Shown: positions 45,686-55,723 of the stretch, piece after piece | How positions within the stretch are numbered: position 1 is the first letter of the stretch | Layout of the letters: every line of letters starts with the position of its first letter | From: Bidens hawaiensis | Taxonomy: Eukaryota; Streptophyta; Magnoliopsida; Asterales; Asteraceae | Direction: 5' to 3' | Assembly: GCA_021521415.1 (NCBI GenBank) | Contig: JAIQDT010003772.1 | Span: 62,001 to 126,000 of the forward strand | DNA length: 64,000 nucleotides | Notes under the pieces: model-generated | The model's input: the letters and a program-made list of their open reading frames with translations, nothing else | The model's database searches: none | Told to the model about the DNA's origin: nothing | Program-made: the position numbers and the translations under genes

Positions 45686-46326
45686 AAGAAATTTCGTCCC
45701 CGAAATTTAATGTGTCATCGGTTTTCTTTTTAGGGAACAGGTGTGGGTATTTCTTTCGGAATTCGTCCTTTCGTTCCTAAGTAAATTCGGGTCCTTGTTT
45801 TGAATTCCACCGAACTTTTACCAATGAGATTTTATTGTGTCGTAACTGTTTAGTTTTCCCGTCCACAATTTCTACCGGTTTCTCTACGAAGTTGAGCTTT
45901 TCATTAATCTGGACATCTTCCAGTGGTACTATTGCCGTTTCATCAGTCAAACACTTTTTAGATTCGATACGTGAAACACATCGTGAATAGTGCTCAGTTC
46001 TAAGGGTAGTTTTAATCGGTAAGCTACGGGACCAATTTTTGCAATAATCTCAAAAGGACCAACGTATCTCAGGGCTAATTTACCGGTCTTTCCAAACCTT
46101 ATAAATCCTTTCCACGGCGATACTTTTAAAAACACCTTGTCGCCTATTTAAAAAGATAACGGTTTTCTACGAATATAGGCATAACTCTTCTGTCAGTCCC
46201 GGGCGGCTTTCAACTTTCGTTTACTCTTGTAAATCTTATCGGTTGTTTCTTGAATCAAATCGGATCTTGAAATTTGAGTTTCACCCACCTCTGTCCAACA
46301 AAGTGGTGATCTACATTTTCGCCCGT
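45686..46326 (-). pseudogene. pol: Gypsy-2 integrase C-terminus and chromodomain
   Basis: It continues the integrase that is interrupted at 55103. On the minus strand [12 protein letters not shown] is read directly from the insertion point, then [39 protein letters not shown] and [11 protein letters not shown] chromodomain follows (VKVRWNSKQGPEFT), with a stop in place of its conserved Trp. Another stop lies after KAARD. The left limit is near the LTR. Confidence 0.85.
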
Positions 46327-46331
46327 ATAAG
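46327..46331. repeat. Target site duplication of copia C (left)
   Basis: ATAAG occurs here and at 55103-55107. Removing copia C and one duplication rejoins the Gypsy-2 integrase codons in frame, which proves the borders. Confidence 0.95.
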
Positions 46332-46454
46332 TGTTGGTGCATGTTTTGTGACCGTCACTATGCAATTCTGTTCAGCGTTGTGGAAGTACGAAGTTAGGCA
46401 ACTTCGCCATAGGCGAAGTTGTAACAACTTCGCCATAGGCGAAGTTAGAACAAC
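46332..46454 (+). repeat. Copia C left terminal repeat
   Basis: It matches 55005-55101 but has an internal 26-bp duplication of the palindromic block AACTTCGCC-ATA-GGCGAAGTT. It ends at AACAAC and then runs into a T-rich tract instead of a primer site. Confidence 0.8.
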
Positions 46455-47219
46455 TTTTTTTTTTTTTTCGATTTTTTTTTTTAATATGTATATACACAAC
46501 TTCAAGTAGAAAACAGCTGCAAGTCCCGAATCTGGATCACTGCAGTGTCTTGACACGTTATCTTCACGAAAATCAGAACACTCACGGGCTCGTGTATGAC
46601 TGGGTAATCGCTTTTCTGCCTATCATTCGGAAAGATATGTATGAAGACATGCACAACTCTTAAGGAGTTTCCACATAAAATCGAGTAGATTTAGTTAGTA
46701 TCACTTCTACTTTTACGCACCATAAAAAGATACCATGACATACAATGACTGTTCTAAAGTCTTTTAGGCCTAATAACTTCACTAGTTAAGCACACAGAAT
46801 CAGTATATCTATCACTTTCCAAGGTTGGATCAATTTTCTGTTAACATAGTAAAGAAACTTCTTACGAGGTAGTAGACTTGAAAAATAATTTCATCTCCCG
46901 TAAAGAAAAAAATTTAACTTCAATCGCCCCGACTAAATCAAAGTCTTCAGGGAAACGACTATCCCGAAGATCCAATGGATCAGCTGGACCGACCACATAC
47001 TAGTATGTGTCCTTCTAACTAAGTATGATCGACTAATTTTCAGCGAAAGAATGAAAACACATCATAAACCGCCCCCGTCACTTTCAGTCATCTGGTTAAT
47101 GGCTATCCTCATATTCTACAAGTAGAAATGAGGACCAAACATATCCGAAGACATGTCTTTCAAACTGAGGCAACCGACATAATTCTAAGCGATAGTGACG
47201 TTTTTTTTTTTTTTTGGGA
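46455..47219 (-). other. T-run-bounded insert, probably inverted copia spacer
   Basis: T runs at 46455-46482 (broken by CGA) and about 47201-47217 bound about 720 bp without an ORF. On the minus strand, GGGGCGATTGAAG (about 46930) is followed about 135 bp later by CTGTGTGCTTAACT (about 46795). The post-pol spacer of element A has GGGGCGATT and CTGTGTGCTTAA in the same order, about 130 bp apart. I infer an inverted piece of a related spacer. The match is short and needs alignment. Confidence 0.4.
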
Positions 47220-47221
47220 TA

Positions 47222-47300
47222 ACCAATACAGCGCACCGTATACACCAATACAGCGCACCGTATACAGCGCACCAATACAGCGCACCGTATACACCGCAAC
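47222..47300 (+). repeat. Scrambled tandem copies of an integrase segment
   Basis: The segment ACAGCGCACCGTATACACC, which encodes YSAPYTP of integrase just before QQNGVAERKN, occurs in about four complete or partial copies. Only the last runs on into integrase. The first follows the T run and GGGATAACC. The pattern suggests repeated template switching or repair at the deletion junction. Confidence 0.8.
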
Positions 47301-48223
47301 AAAATGGAGTGGCTGAGAGGAAGAACAGAACCTTAATTGAAGGAGCCAGAACCATGTTGGCTGATTCGAAACTTCCCGTTGTGTTCTGGGCTGAAGCTGT
47401 TGCAACAGCCTGTTATATCCTTAATAGAGTGTTAACTGTTAAAAGATTAAATAAAACCTGTTATGAACTTACGCATGGGAGAAAGCCCAACTTGAGTGGT
47501 CTTGAACCATTCGGGTCCCCGTGTTCGATATTAAAGACCAATTCTAAATTTGGTGAAGTAGCCGACGAAGGAATCTTAGTCGGATACGTTGTTGGGACTC
47601 CCAATAGACGGGTCTTTAATACATCGACTAGCAAGGTTGAGGTGGTGTGTAACACTGATATCACAAGTTACAAATCACCAAAACCAAGCACGGGACCCGC
47701 TGGGGTTTTCGACTATGATAGACTTTTTAAATCTTTTAACATACCTTATCTGGATTTTGCAGAAGTTGAGGAAAGAATTGCTACGAAGATGATATGCGAT
47801 GAGGAAGACACTTTGGTGCAACGACCACAGTATGATGAATGTCAGCTTTCCTCGTCAAATGCTGTCAATACCCCTACTGCCTCTACTGAAGAGGAATTCA
47901 TCAATCCGTTTCACTCTCAACATCAATCACCCATTGATGAGCTATATTCGAACTTGGAAGATAATCTGAATGTCAGTTCGGTTCCGACTACGAGAATTCA
48001 CAAAGATCATCCTTTGGAGAACGTGATAGGTGATCTGTCCGCCGGTGTACAAACAAGAAAAAGCTTGAATGAGCACACCTGTGTTTTCACATGCATTAAA
48101 GACACGGGCATTATCAACGAATGCTTGTACACCTGCTTCATCAGCCAGATTGAACCAAAGAACTATCAAATGGCTCTTAAGGACAGCTCGTGGGTCGAAG
48201 CCATGCAAGAAGAGTTCGCTTAG
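47282..48223 (+). pseudogene. pol: Copia C integrase C-half and linker
   Basis: It begins within integrase at YSAPYTPQQNGVAERKN, so only the third catalytic acid (Glu) remains. TMLADSKLPVVFWAEAV, LNRVLTVKRLN, KPNLSGLEPFGSPC and a long acidic linker (IHKDHPLENVIGDLSAGVQT) follow to WVEAMQEEFA. It ends at TAG 48221, with another TAG at 48241, before RT. The apparent start at 47195 lies in repeat and T-run sequence and is not real. Confidence 0.88.
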
Positions 48224-49682
48224 TTTAAGAAAATGGAAGTATAGAATTTGGTTGAAAAACCGAAGAATGTGCAAGCGATAGGCACGAAATGGGTCTTCAA
48301 ATGTAAGAGTGATGAGAAAGGGATTGTTATCAGGACCAAGGCGAGGCTGGTTGTTAAAGGCTTTAATCAGCAAGAGGGGATTGATTACAATGAGGTGTTT
48401 GCTCCTATGGCAAGATTGGAAGCCATTCGGCTGTTTTTGGCATTTGCTGCTCATAAGGAGATGAAGGATTTTCAGTTAGATGTGAAGAGTGCTTTCCTTA
48501 ACGATAAAGTCGACGAGGTTGTGTATGTTGAGCAACCTCCGGGTTTTCCTGAACCTGACTTTCCCGATCACGTGTACAAGCTAAGTAAAGCGCTGTATGG
48601 ACTACATCAGGCACCTCGTGCCTAGTACTCAACGTTATCCGATTGCTTGCTTGAGAATGAGTTTTAAAGAGGTAAGATTAATAGCACATTGTTCTTCAAG
48701 AGAAAAGGGAGCGACTTTCTACAGGTGCAAGTCTACGTGGACGACATTATCTTTGCTGCATCAAAGGTCGCCATGTGTCAGGAGTTTGAGGCCGTCATGA
48801 AGAAGAGATTTGAAATGAGTGCTATGGGTGAACTAACCTTCTTTTTAGGATTGCAGGTTGATCAGAAGAAAGATGGGATGTTCATTCATCAGACGAAGTA
48901 TGTCCATGATGTTCTAAAAACGTTTCAAGATGGAGGACAGCACTCCATATGATACTCCAGTCTGCGTCAATCACAAATTGGGTGCTGATTCAGACAATGA
49001 TGCAGACGTGGACCCAACCCAATATCGGGCAATTATAGGTTCTATAATGTACTTAACTGCTTCTAGGCCTGATATAATGTTTGCTGTTTGTCTTTGTGCA
49101 CGCTTTCAGGCAAACCCAAAAGAATCTCATTTGAAGGGTGCGAAGAGGATACTGCGGTATCTCAAAGGCAAGCCGAAGCTGGGGTTGTGGTACTCGAGAG
49201 GAGGAGACTTGGAGCTAGTCGCGTACACAGATTCTGATTATGGAGGGTGCAATCAGAGTCGGAAGTCAACGACAGGTGGATGTCAGTTTCTTGGTGGCAG
49301 ATTAGTGTCATGGCAATGCAAGAAGCAGACCTCAGTCGCCATTTCAACCTGTGAAGCAGAATACATGGCAGCATCCAACTGCTGCTCCCAGGTCATTTGG
49401 ATTCAACAACAGTTGTGAGATTATGGTCTGAATTTCGCACTTACTCCTATTTGCATTGATAACACTGCTGCTATCTCAGTAACTAAGAATCCCGTAAAGC
49501 ACAGTAAAACTAAACATATTGACATTCGTCATCATTTTATACGGGATTGTGCTGAGAAGAAACTGATTGTGTTCGAAAAGGTTGACACGTTAGATAATTT
49601 CTCTGACTTGTTAACGAAAGCGTTTGACAAAACTAGATTTCAAAACCTTGTTGAGCTGAATGGGATGATCTATCCCGAGTAA
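48224..49682 (+). pseudogene. pol: Copia C reverse transcriptase and RNase H
   Basis: RT motifs are [34 protein letters not shown] and [14 protein letters not shown] (48623) then stands where the family has Trp, and a TAA lies at 48662. The catalytic motif VYVDDIIF is intact (about 48731). FFLGLQVDQ is followed by a frameshift near 48935. RNase H follows in the new frame (AYTDSDYGG, STCEAEYMAAS), with TGA at 49416. The frame goes on through HSKTKHIDIRHHFI and LLTKAFDKTRF to TAA 49680. Confidence 0.9.
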
Positions 49683-50265
49683 CCATGTCGTGTGTTTGAT
49701 TAAAAAAAATGTATTCTAGAGTTCATAATGTTAATGATTCTCAATCAAGACGCAAGAAGGTGAACGGGAAGCAGAGTCTAAGATCGAAGAGTAATTACTA
49801 CTTAATCAGACACTACGGGTCGAGGTCAATTCGGGGTGACTTGGGGAAAGCCGAATACGCTTTGAGAATAGATAGGAGACATCATAATCTCTTAGTTGTT
49901 GCCCACTTAAGTTTTGAGCTTAATTGAACCTAACTCGTATCACAGAAACGATGAAAACCATTTTAAGTATATTACCTGCTTACAACCTGTTTCTTTATGT
50001 CATAATACAGCTGAAGACGGATCTGTGTGACAGTCACGTAATTAGTATGATTCCTGTTCGGGTCTTTTCTAAAACATGGTAGTCCCTGTCAAGACTAAAA
50101 TTTGATCCCGTGTACTTTATTTTTAAAGTTTTTCTACTTATGTAGTTGTATTATTTTATACGTGGTTACTTGGTCTTGATCGTATCATTTAACGCTTTAA
50201 AGGAAGTTTTAAAACTTTAATGAAAATTGTTCAAAATATAGGGGTTTGTTTTGTAAATACCGGCG
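49683..50265 (+). other. Copia C spacer after pol
   Basis: This is about 580 bp without a recognisable gene. A 72-codon frame at 49709-49927 has no visible relation to retroelement proteins and no counterpart in A. Confidence 0.5.
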
Positions 50266-50333
50266 AACTTGTTCATAACTTCGCCTGGAATAGGCGAAGT
50301 TATCGATAACTTCGCCTGTACTAACTTTGACCC
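50266..50333 (+). repeat. CTTCGCC/GGCGAAG motifs before the C internal promoter
   Basis: Two CTTCGCC and one GGCGAAG motif, arranged as inverted pairs (TAACTTCGCC..GGCGAAGTTA), lie directly before the TATA box. This is equivalent to the TTCGTTA field before the A internal promoter. Confidence 0.7.
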
Positions 50334-50465
50334 TATATAAAGAAGTTTTAAGGTCAGACGATTCATTATTTTCCAAATCTCAACGAACTTACCTCCGTAT
50401 AACCTAAGCGAACTTATAGTTCTTCAATCTGTGTTAACTTTCTTTCAATTCAATCCGATTTCAAG
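50334..50465 (+). promoter_or_regulatory. Internal promoter and leader of the C extra ORF
   Basis: TATATAA at 50334 is followed by AGAAGTTTTAAGG, close to AAGAAGTTTTGAG after the A LTR TATA box. A CT-rich leader then ends at a donor-like site, TTTCAAG|GTGTGT (50465/50466). TATA to donor is 131 bp, against 132 bp in A. Confidence 0.5.
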
Positions 50466-51007
50466 GTGTGTAGGGTTCTTTTATCGTATAATCTCTGTCT
50501 ATTGAGGTTGATCATCGGTCGTTTCGACTCGATTAACGACCTCGTTCTTTCGAACCTTAAACACCCGATTTTCAAACTTGTTATTACGTGATAGTAATTT
50601 ACCTGAACGTCTAAAACTTCATAAAATCATGTGTTACGGAGTCCTCGATCTCCAAAATCATCATCTACACGTCGTTCGACAAACCTAACTGTTGCCGATT
50701 CGAATTCGACGAAGTTACAGTTTAGGCGAAGTTATCCGTAACTTCGCCTGAGGTCTAACTTCGCCTGATAATTAATTTTGAAACATTTTAGGAGGCGATG
50801 TTGTGGTTAGGCGAAGTTCTCTTTAACTTCGCCTGGACCATTTTACTTAACGGTTATCAGACGAAGTTCAAGTTGAAGTGAAGTTGTTTCCCAACTTCGC
50901 CCCACCTTTAACTTCACCTATTCAGAATAGATCACAACTTCGCTCATGGTAACAGGCGAACTTGTGATTTGCTTTGACGTTTATCTAACTTAACCTGTTT
51001 GTTGCAG
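50466..51007 (+). other. Candidate intron before the C extra ORF
   Basis: It starts GTGTGTAGG and ends CCTGTTTGTTGCAG, a textbook-looking acceptor, two bases before the ATG at 51010. It is 542 bp with no ORF and holds a CTTCGCC/GGCGAAG field (50705-50960). Confidence 0.5.
50705..50960. repeat. CTTCGCC/GGCGAAG motif field in C
   Basis: About ten copies of AACTTCGCC or GGCGAAGTT and close variants, in both orientations, lie in 250 bp. Neighbouring copies form inverted pairs. Confidence 0.8.
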
Positions 51008-51009
51008 AT

Positions 51010-53854
51010 ATGGCTGCTGTTGCTGGAGCAGGTGGTGCAGGCGGTGATGACGGAGGTGATAACCAAAGACAGTTCTTCCCGGGTCACAACATGTATATAA
51101 CATTAGACCTGGAGGCGAGCGGAGTTGATGATTTCCGCGAAATCATCACATTTCTTTTACGCTCGCGGATATTCCACGCGATTACAACGACTCTGCCGAT
51201 ATCCTTGCCCAACATTGAGGATTTTTGGCAGACCGTGGAATATGACTGTAGAGTCGAACCCCCGGTGATGCGCGCAACAGTAAACAATCAGATTGTTCAG
51301 TTCTCTTCTGAACAAATCCGGGCGGCTTTACGGTTTGGAAATGAGACAAGGGATGACCCGACAGAGTTTGTAGCTACTTTCCGTGATGGAGCGTTTTTGA
51401 GGATGGGATACTCTGGTCCCTTGGGGGATACGCAGAGAAGGAAAGGGTTTTTGCTTGACCAGTGGCGCTTTCTCATGCATGTCATGATTGTATGCATGTC
51501 AGGGAGAAAGGCGGGCACTGATGGCATGGGTGCGACCATGCAGTCGGCGATGACTGCTCTGACTTACAACAAGGGATACAGCTTTAGTCAGATGATCTTC
51601 TATGAGATTGATCGTCAGAGAAGGGCGATGGCGCGTGAGAGATTCATCATGTATCCAAGATTCCTACAAATGATCTTGAATCATGTTGCTCCTACGCTAC
51701 CTCAGCGTCGTCCAATCAGATCTTCGAGTGCGAGGAGCAAACCTGAGCTCCGTCCTTGGCATACTCCACTTTTTGGGTACTTGATCAACCCGGGGTATGT
51801 GCCTGCTCGTGGGGACGAGTTTAGGGACCCGGCACCACAACAGGCAGGGGCACCTCAAGCTATACCTGCTGCTCCTGTTGTGTCACCGGAGGAGACCGTT
51901 GACCTTGAAGCAGCGTTTGGCGGTCAAGGATTTTTTGACATGGAAAGGGTTGATCCAGAGGAGAATGTACAAGTCCCGGTTGAACGTGTTTCGGGTATGA
52001 ATGTTACTAGGGCAGCTACAACGGTGGCTGGCTCAGATTCTGATAATGAAGTGGCCGAAGCGAGATAGATTTTGGTAACACATGAACGGACTCATGGGAA
52101 GAGAAAGAGAACTGATGATGACAGCGAGTCAGACTATGAGGAAGAGGTACAACAGTTGATCCGGAGGTCAAGAAGGGAACGGATAGGTGCAGGATCGGGA
52201 GCTGGTTTGCTCTAGGGTGGTACGTTTCACTCCACCAGCACTATCCGGTATGACAATGGTTCCCTCATTATTACAGGTTACAAGGCCAAGCGCTACGGTT
52301 GTTCCCGTGGTGGCTACCTCATCTACATTTGGCCTCCCACCGACTACTTTCCAACTTTCGGCTCCTGAGATCGTTTCGTTGCCGCCTCCGACTGTTACTC
52401 CAACGGAGGTCGTGGCACAATTTATCGAGTCGACTGTTGTGGCCACTGCAGGGTTATCGGTGACGATACCACCTGCGGTTACGTCTATTTCTACTTCTGA
52501 GGTCCCGGTGACATCGGAAATCCCTCCTCAGTACACTCAAGATATATCACATATGAGGTTCGATTTCGATGCACCCCTATCAGACTCTGAATGAATAGCA
52601 GCACTTGAACGGGTCGTGGCAGAGCAGTCAAGGATTAATCTTATCCAGACCCAGGCTATTCAACGCCTAGTTGCAGAGAATCAGATGCAGTCGTCCCTGC
52701 TGGTAGAACATGGAAAAATCATAGATGCTTTCAAGGAGTTCTTGGCATCTCAGGGGGAGACGAGCTGTAAAGGCGATGAGTTGAGGACCAAGAGACGAAA
52801 TGATAGAGACGATGATCCCAATGCATCGAAAGGTGCAGGTGGTGAGTTGCCAAGAACTGATCAAGCTCTTGGAACTTCCACAACTCAGGGAGAGTCGACA
52901 ACTGCAGCTGGTGGTGATGATGTGGTGGTAGTGGAAGTTGAGGAGATGGATGATGAGTTGGTTGGTGATGATGATGTATTACCGAGTGAAGAGATAGAGA
53001 AGATTGGTGAAGAGATTGTGATTGATACAGAGATAGAAGAGGGAGAGATAGTTGAGGAAAATATTGAGCATGACATTCCAAATGTTGAGAAAGCAGATAT
53101 GAGTAAAGAGATGGCAAGTGATGAATCTGAATGGGAAGAGCAGCCTTGATGGAAAGAAGGCTATGCTCAGTGGTTCGTCAAAACGAAGAAACCAGCGGTT
53201 CCTACAATGTTTAAGAAGAGTTACAACATTAAAGGTTATGCTGAAGCGAAGAAAGGGATTATTTGCTGGATATATGATGAGCAGTTGAGGCTCTTCGTGA
53301 TTAAGAGATATGACGGTGTTCAGTATTTCAAAAGACTGTTAAGATCGTTGAATACACTGCCAGAATGTGAAGTGAAAGACTTAGCCAGATTGGGGTTGAT
53401 TAACCGAAATGATAATATGGCTAGAGTTATTGGGAAAATTGTGTGGAAAGAGAGTATAAAAGAGAAGAAATTTGAGCTGTTGAAACCACAAAAGGGAAAA
53501 CTTGTTGAAGACAAGGATAGAGGTTTGAGAGCAGATGGAAAACCTTGGATGATTATGAAGTATAAGCCGATCCGGTGCCTTAAAGAAGTGCCGATGAAAC
53601 AGATGCCCAAGGATGTGCTCAAAGATCTAAAGTGGTGGTATGTTGATTGTGAAACAGCTGAAGCAGTGATGGAAGACGAAGATGAATAAGAGCTGCTAAG
53701 AGTTTATGATCCGATGCATCTAGTGAACTTGTCACAAGCTGATTTGCAGGTGTTGCATGAGAAGAAAATATTTTATATTCCTGCTTGGAAAGACGAAGCG
53801 AAGAAATATCAAAGAATTGTATCAGTTTGTGTACGCGAAGGAGTTCATGCTTAA
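51010..53854 (+). pseudogene. Copia C extra ORF (aORF)
   Basis: This is a divergent relative of the A and B extra ORFs, about 948 codons from ATG 51010. It is broken by TAG 52066, a frameshift near 52200, TGA 52592, TGA 53147 and TAA 53687. The N-terminal domain (about residues 20-240) shares FW.T, MRATVN, IRAALRF, MSGRKAG, MQSAMTAL, YSFSQMIF and FIMYPRFLQMIL with A. A basic cluster (GKRKR) and acidic stretch, a Thr/Pro-rich linker, a short coiled coil (about 52600-52750) and a strongly acidic stretch follow. The C-terminal domain has CWIYDEQLRLFVIKRYDGVQ, WWYVDCETAEAV and DPMHLVNLS. Function is unknown. No membrane segment is visible. Confidence 0.8.
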
Positions 53855-53923
53855 AGATGAAGATGCAAGATTGTTGAAGATTACAAGACACGTGTTTGAA
53901 GCTAAAGAGATGAAGCTACTGCC

Positions 53924-54054
53924 AAGGGGGAGTCTGTTGGTGCATGATGTCAGTAGTTCAGTGTCGAGTGTCTGTAATCGTGTTAGTTAGATTTGAGTTT
54001 TGTATGTAAGCGAAGTTATGGACATGCGAAGTTGACTTTAGGCGAAGTTAACGG

Positions 54055-54089
<35 letters not shown>

Positions 54090-55004
54090 AAAAAAGAGTG
54101 TTTTGGAGTTTTCGTCTGTATGGCCAGGTGTACACGATTATTGTGAGACCGGAGACGTTGTTCCGTCAAAGAGTGAAATTTGTTATCTCTTGGTCTTACG
54201 TGTGAACAAATACGTGTCAACTCTGGATATGGAGTTGAGGTTGTGAATGGGATATTGATTGAAACTGGATATTGACACATATTTGGGTGTTTGTGGGCAA
54301 TAAAATTATTGTTGTTCGAGGTTGACCAATTGAAGAAAGTCAAATTGAACTGAAGGTTTTCGTCATTACTGGATTGCGGTCAGAGCATATTATTTATGTT
54401 ATTTTCAAGGAGTTCGAGAATTGGATCCTGAAACTTGATGCTTATTTATTAAAGTGAAAATTCTGGAACAAGTTGGATTTAATCGGGAATTAAAGTGTTT
54501 ATGTTCTTGATTGTTATCCCTGGTGATTGAAGATGCTTCGGATTAATTAATGGTCATGTGTGTTAGATTCTGTCAAGGTGGTTTTGTGATGAAATTGATC
54601 ACTTGATGTTGAGTAGTTGAAGATTAAACCTTATCGTATGCCGACTTGTTGGTGAAGTTGTGGAGGGAGCCCAACTTCACGTGTTGGTGAAGTTAGAAGA
54701 ACTTCACGTGTTGTGAAGTCAGAAGGACTCACGTGATTGGTTGAGATGATTAATTAGGCACGGGGATGCATGCATTTCAAAGACCTCAATCTATTTAGTC
54801 GGAGAAGCTTACACTGAAGGGGAGATCTGATATGGAAGACGCTGGGTGATTGGTAGATTTGTGAAGCTACAAGACAGTTTCAGACACGGCTGGTTGAAGG
54901 GCAAACAGAAGATCATCAGTTAAGAGGGAGTCTGTTGGTGCATGTTTTGTAACAGATGATCTTTTGTGTTTGTTAGAATTGAGAGCAACGGTCAAAGGGG
55001 AGTC
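53924..55004 (+). other. Copia C 3' region with repeated tract-plus-LTR-head units
   Basis: A purine tract followed by GTCTGTTGGTGCATG occurs at about 53924-53945, 54928-54947 and 54995-55014. Only the third is the real right terminal repeat. After the first unit, a head of about 120 bp ends in GGCGAAGTTAACGG and then about 31 A bases (54056-54086). About 840 bp without an ORF follow, with GAAGTT/AACTTC motifs near 54650-54720. The first unit plus the A run looks like the 3' end of a polyadenylated element transcript. Confidence 0.6.
54056..54095 (+). repeat. Poly(A) run inside copia C
   Basis: About 31 uninterrupted A bases are followed by GAAAAAAAGAG. The run sits 120 bp after an LTR-head-like sequence, as a transcript tail would. 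Confidence 0.85.
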
Positions 55005-55102
55005 TGTTGGTGCATGTTTTGTGACCGTCGCTATGCAATTCTGTTCAGCGTTGTGGAAGTACGAAGTTAGGCAACTTCGCCATAGGCGAAGTTAGAACAA
55101 CA
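55005..55102 (+). repeat. Copia C right terminal repeat
   Basis: TGTTGGTGCATG to GAACAACA, 98 bp. It lacks the 26-bp duplication of the left copy and has GTCGCTATG where the left has GTCACTATG. Confidence 0.85.
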
Positions 55103-55723
55103 ATAAGGCATCATAAGGCGCTGCTTGTATACTGCTATGGTAACTATTATTGTAAGAGAATTCAATGAGCGGGAGGTGTTGATCCCAATTCCCTTTGAAG
55201 TCCAAGACACAAGCACGAAGTAAATCTTCTAAGGTTTGGATAGTTCGTTCGGATTGACCATCTGTTTGGGGATGGTAAGCGGTACTCAGGTCTATTCGGG
55301 TTCCAAGAGCTTCTTGAACTACTTGCCAAAAATGTGAAGTAAAGTGACTATCTCGATCTGAAATAATCGAAAGAGGTACTCCGTGTCGAGATACAACTTC
55401 ATCGATGTAAATTTGGGTGAGTTTTTCGGTAGAGTAATTGTTACGGATCAGAATAAAGTGTGCGGATTTGGTTAATTGGTCTACAATTACCCTAATCGCA
55501 TTATGTCCTCGGGAGGTTTTGGGTAGATGTGTTACGAAATCCATGGTTATTTGTTCCCATTTTCACTGTGGGATTTCGGGTTGTTGTCACATTCCCAAAG
55601 GTTTTTGATATTCCGCCTTAACCCTTGCACACGTTGCACACTTACTTACATACAAGGCTACATCCTTTTTCATGCCAGGCCACCAGTAAAATTCCTTAAC
55701 ATCTTTATACATCTTATCAGTAC
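55103..55723 (-). pseudogene. pol: Gypsy-2 integrase, zinc and catalytic part
   Basis: On the minus strand a zinc-binding part ([10 protein letters not shown], then CATCARVK; about 55600-55700) is followed by the catalytic core. [16 protein letters not shown] and [17 protein letters not shown] supply Asp, Asp and Glu, all present. It stops at the copia C insertion inside ALYGRKC and resumes at 46326. A stop separates the zinc part from the core near 55560. Confidence 0.88.

Larger units (their letters stand above)
46332..55102 (+). mobile_element. Copia element C, rearranged, inside Gypsy-2
   Basis: The borders are exact: TGTTGGTGCATG to GAACAACA, with ATAAG on both sides. The terminal repeats are only about 123 bp (left) and 98 bp (right), very short for this family. 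There is no primer site, gag, protease or integrase N-terminus. Their place is taken by about 0.75 kb of unusual DNA bounded by T runs. Integrase C-half, RT, RNase H and an extra ORF follow. CTTCGCC/GGCGAAG motifs take the place of the TTCGTTA motifs of A and B. Confidence 0.85.

Noticed and set aside
46243..46556. Overlapping 81-88-codon frames on both strands at the copia C left border
   Set aside because: They cross the insertion joint and T runs and cannot be ancestral coding sequence.
47195..47281. Start of the 342-codon frame at 47195
   Set aside because: The first 29 or so codons come from a T run and scrambled repeat copies. Real integrase sequence begins at about 47282.
54038..54343. 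Minus-strand 101-codon frame across the poly(A) run, and the A run as a SINE or LINE tail
   Set aside because: The frame is a poly-Phe by-product. No LINE or SINE body or duplication flanks the A run, while an LTR head precedes it.
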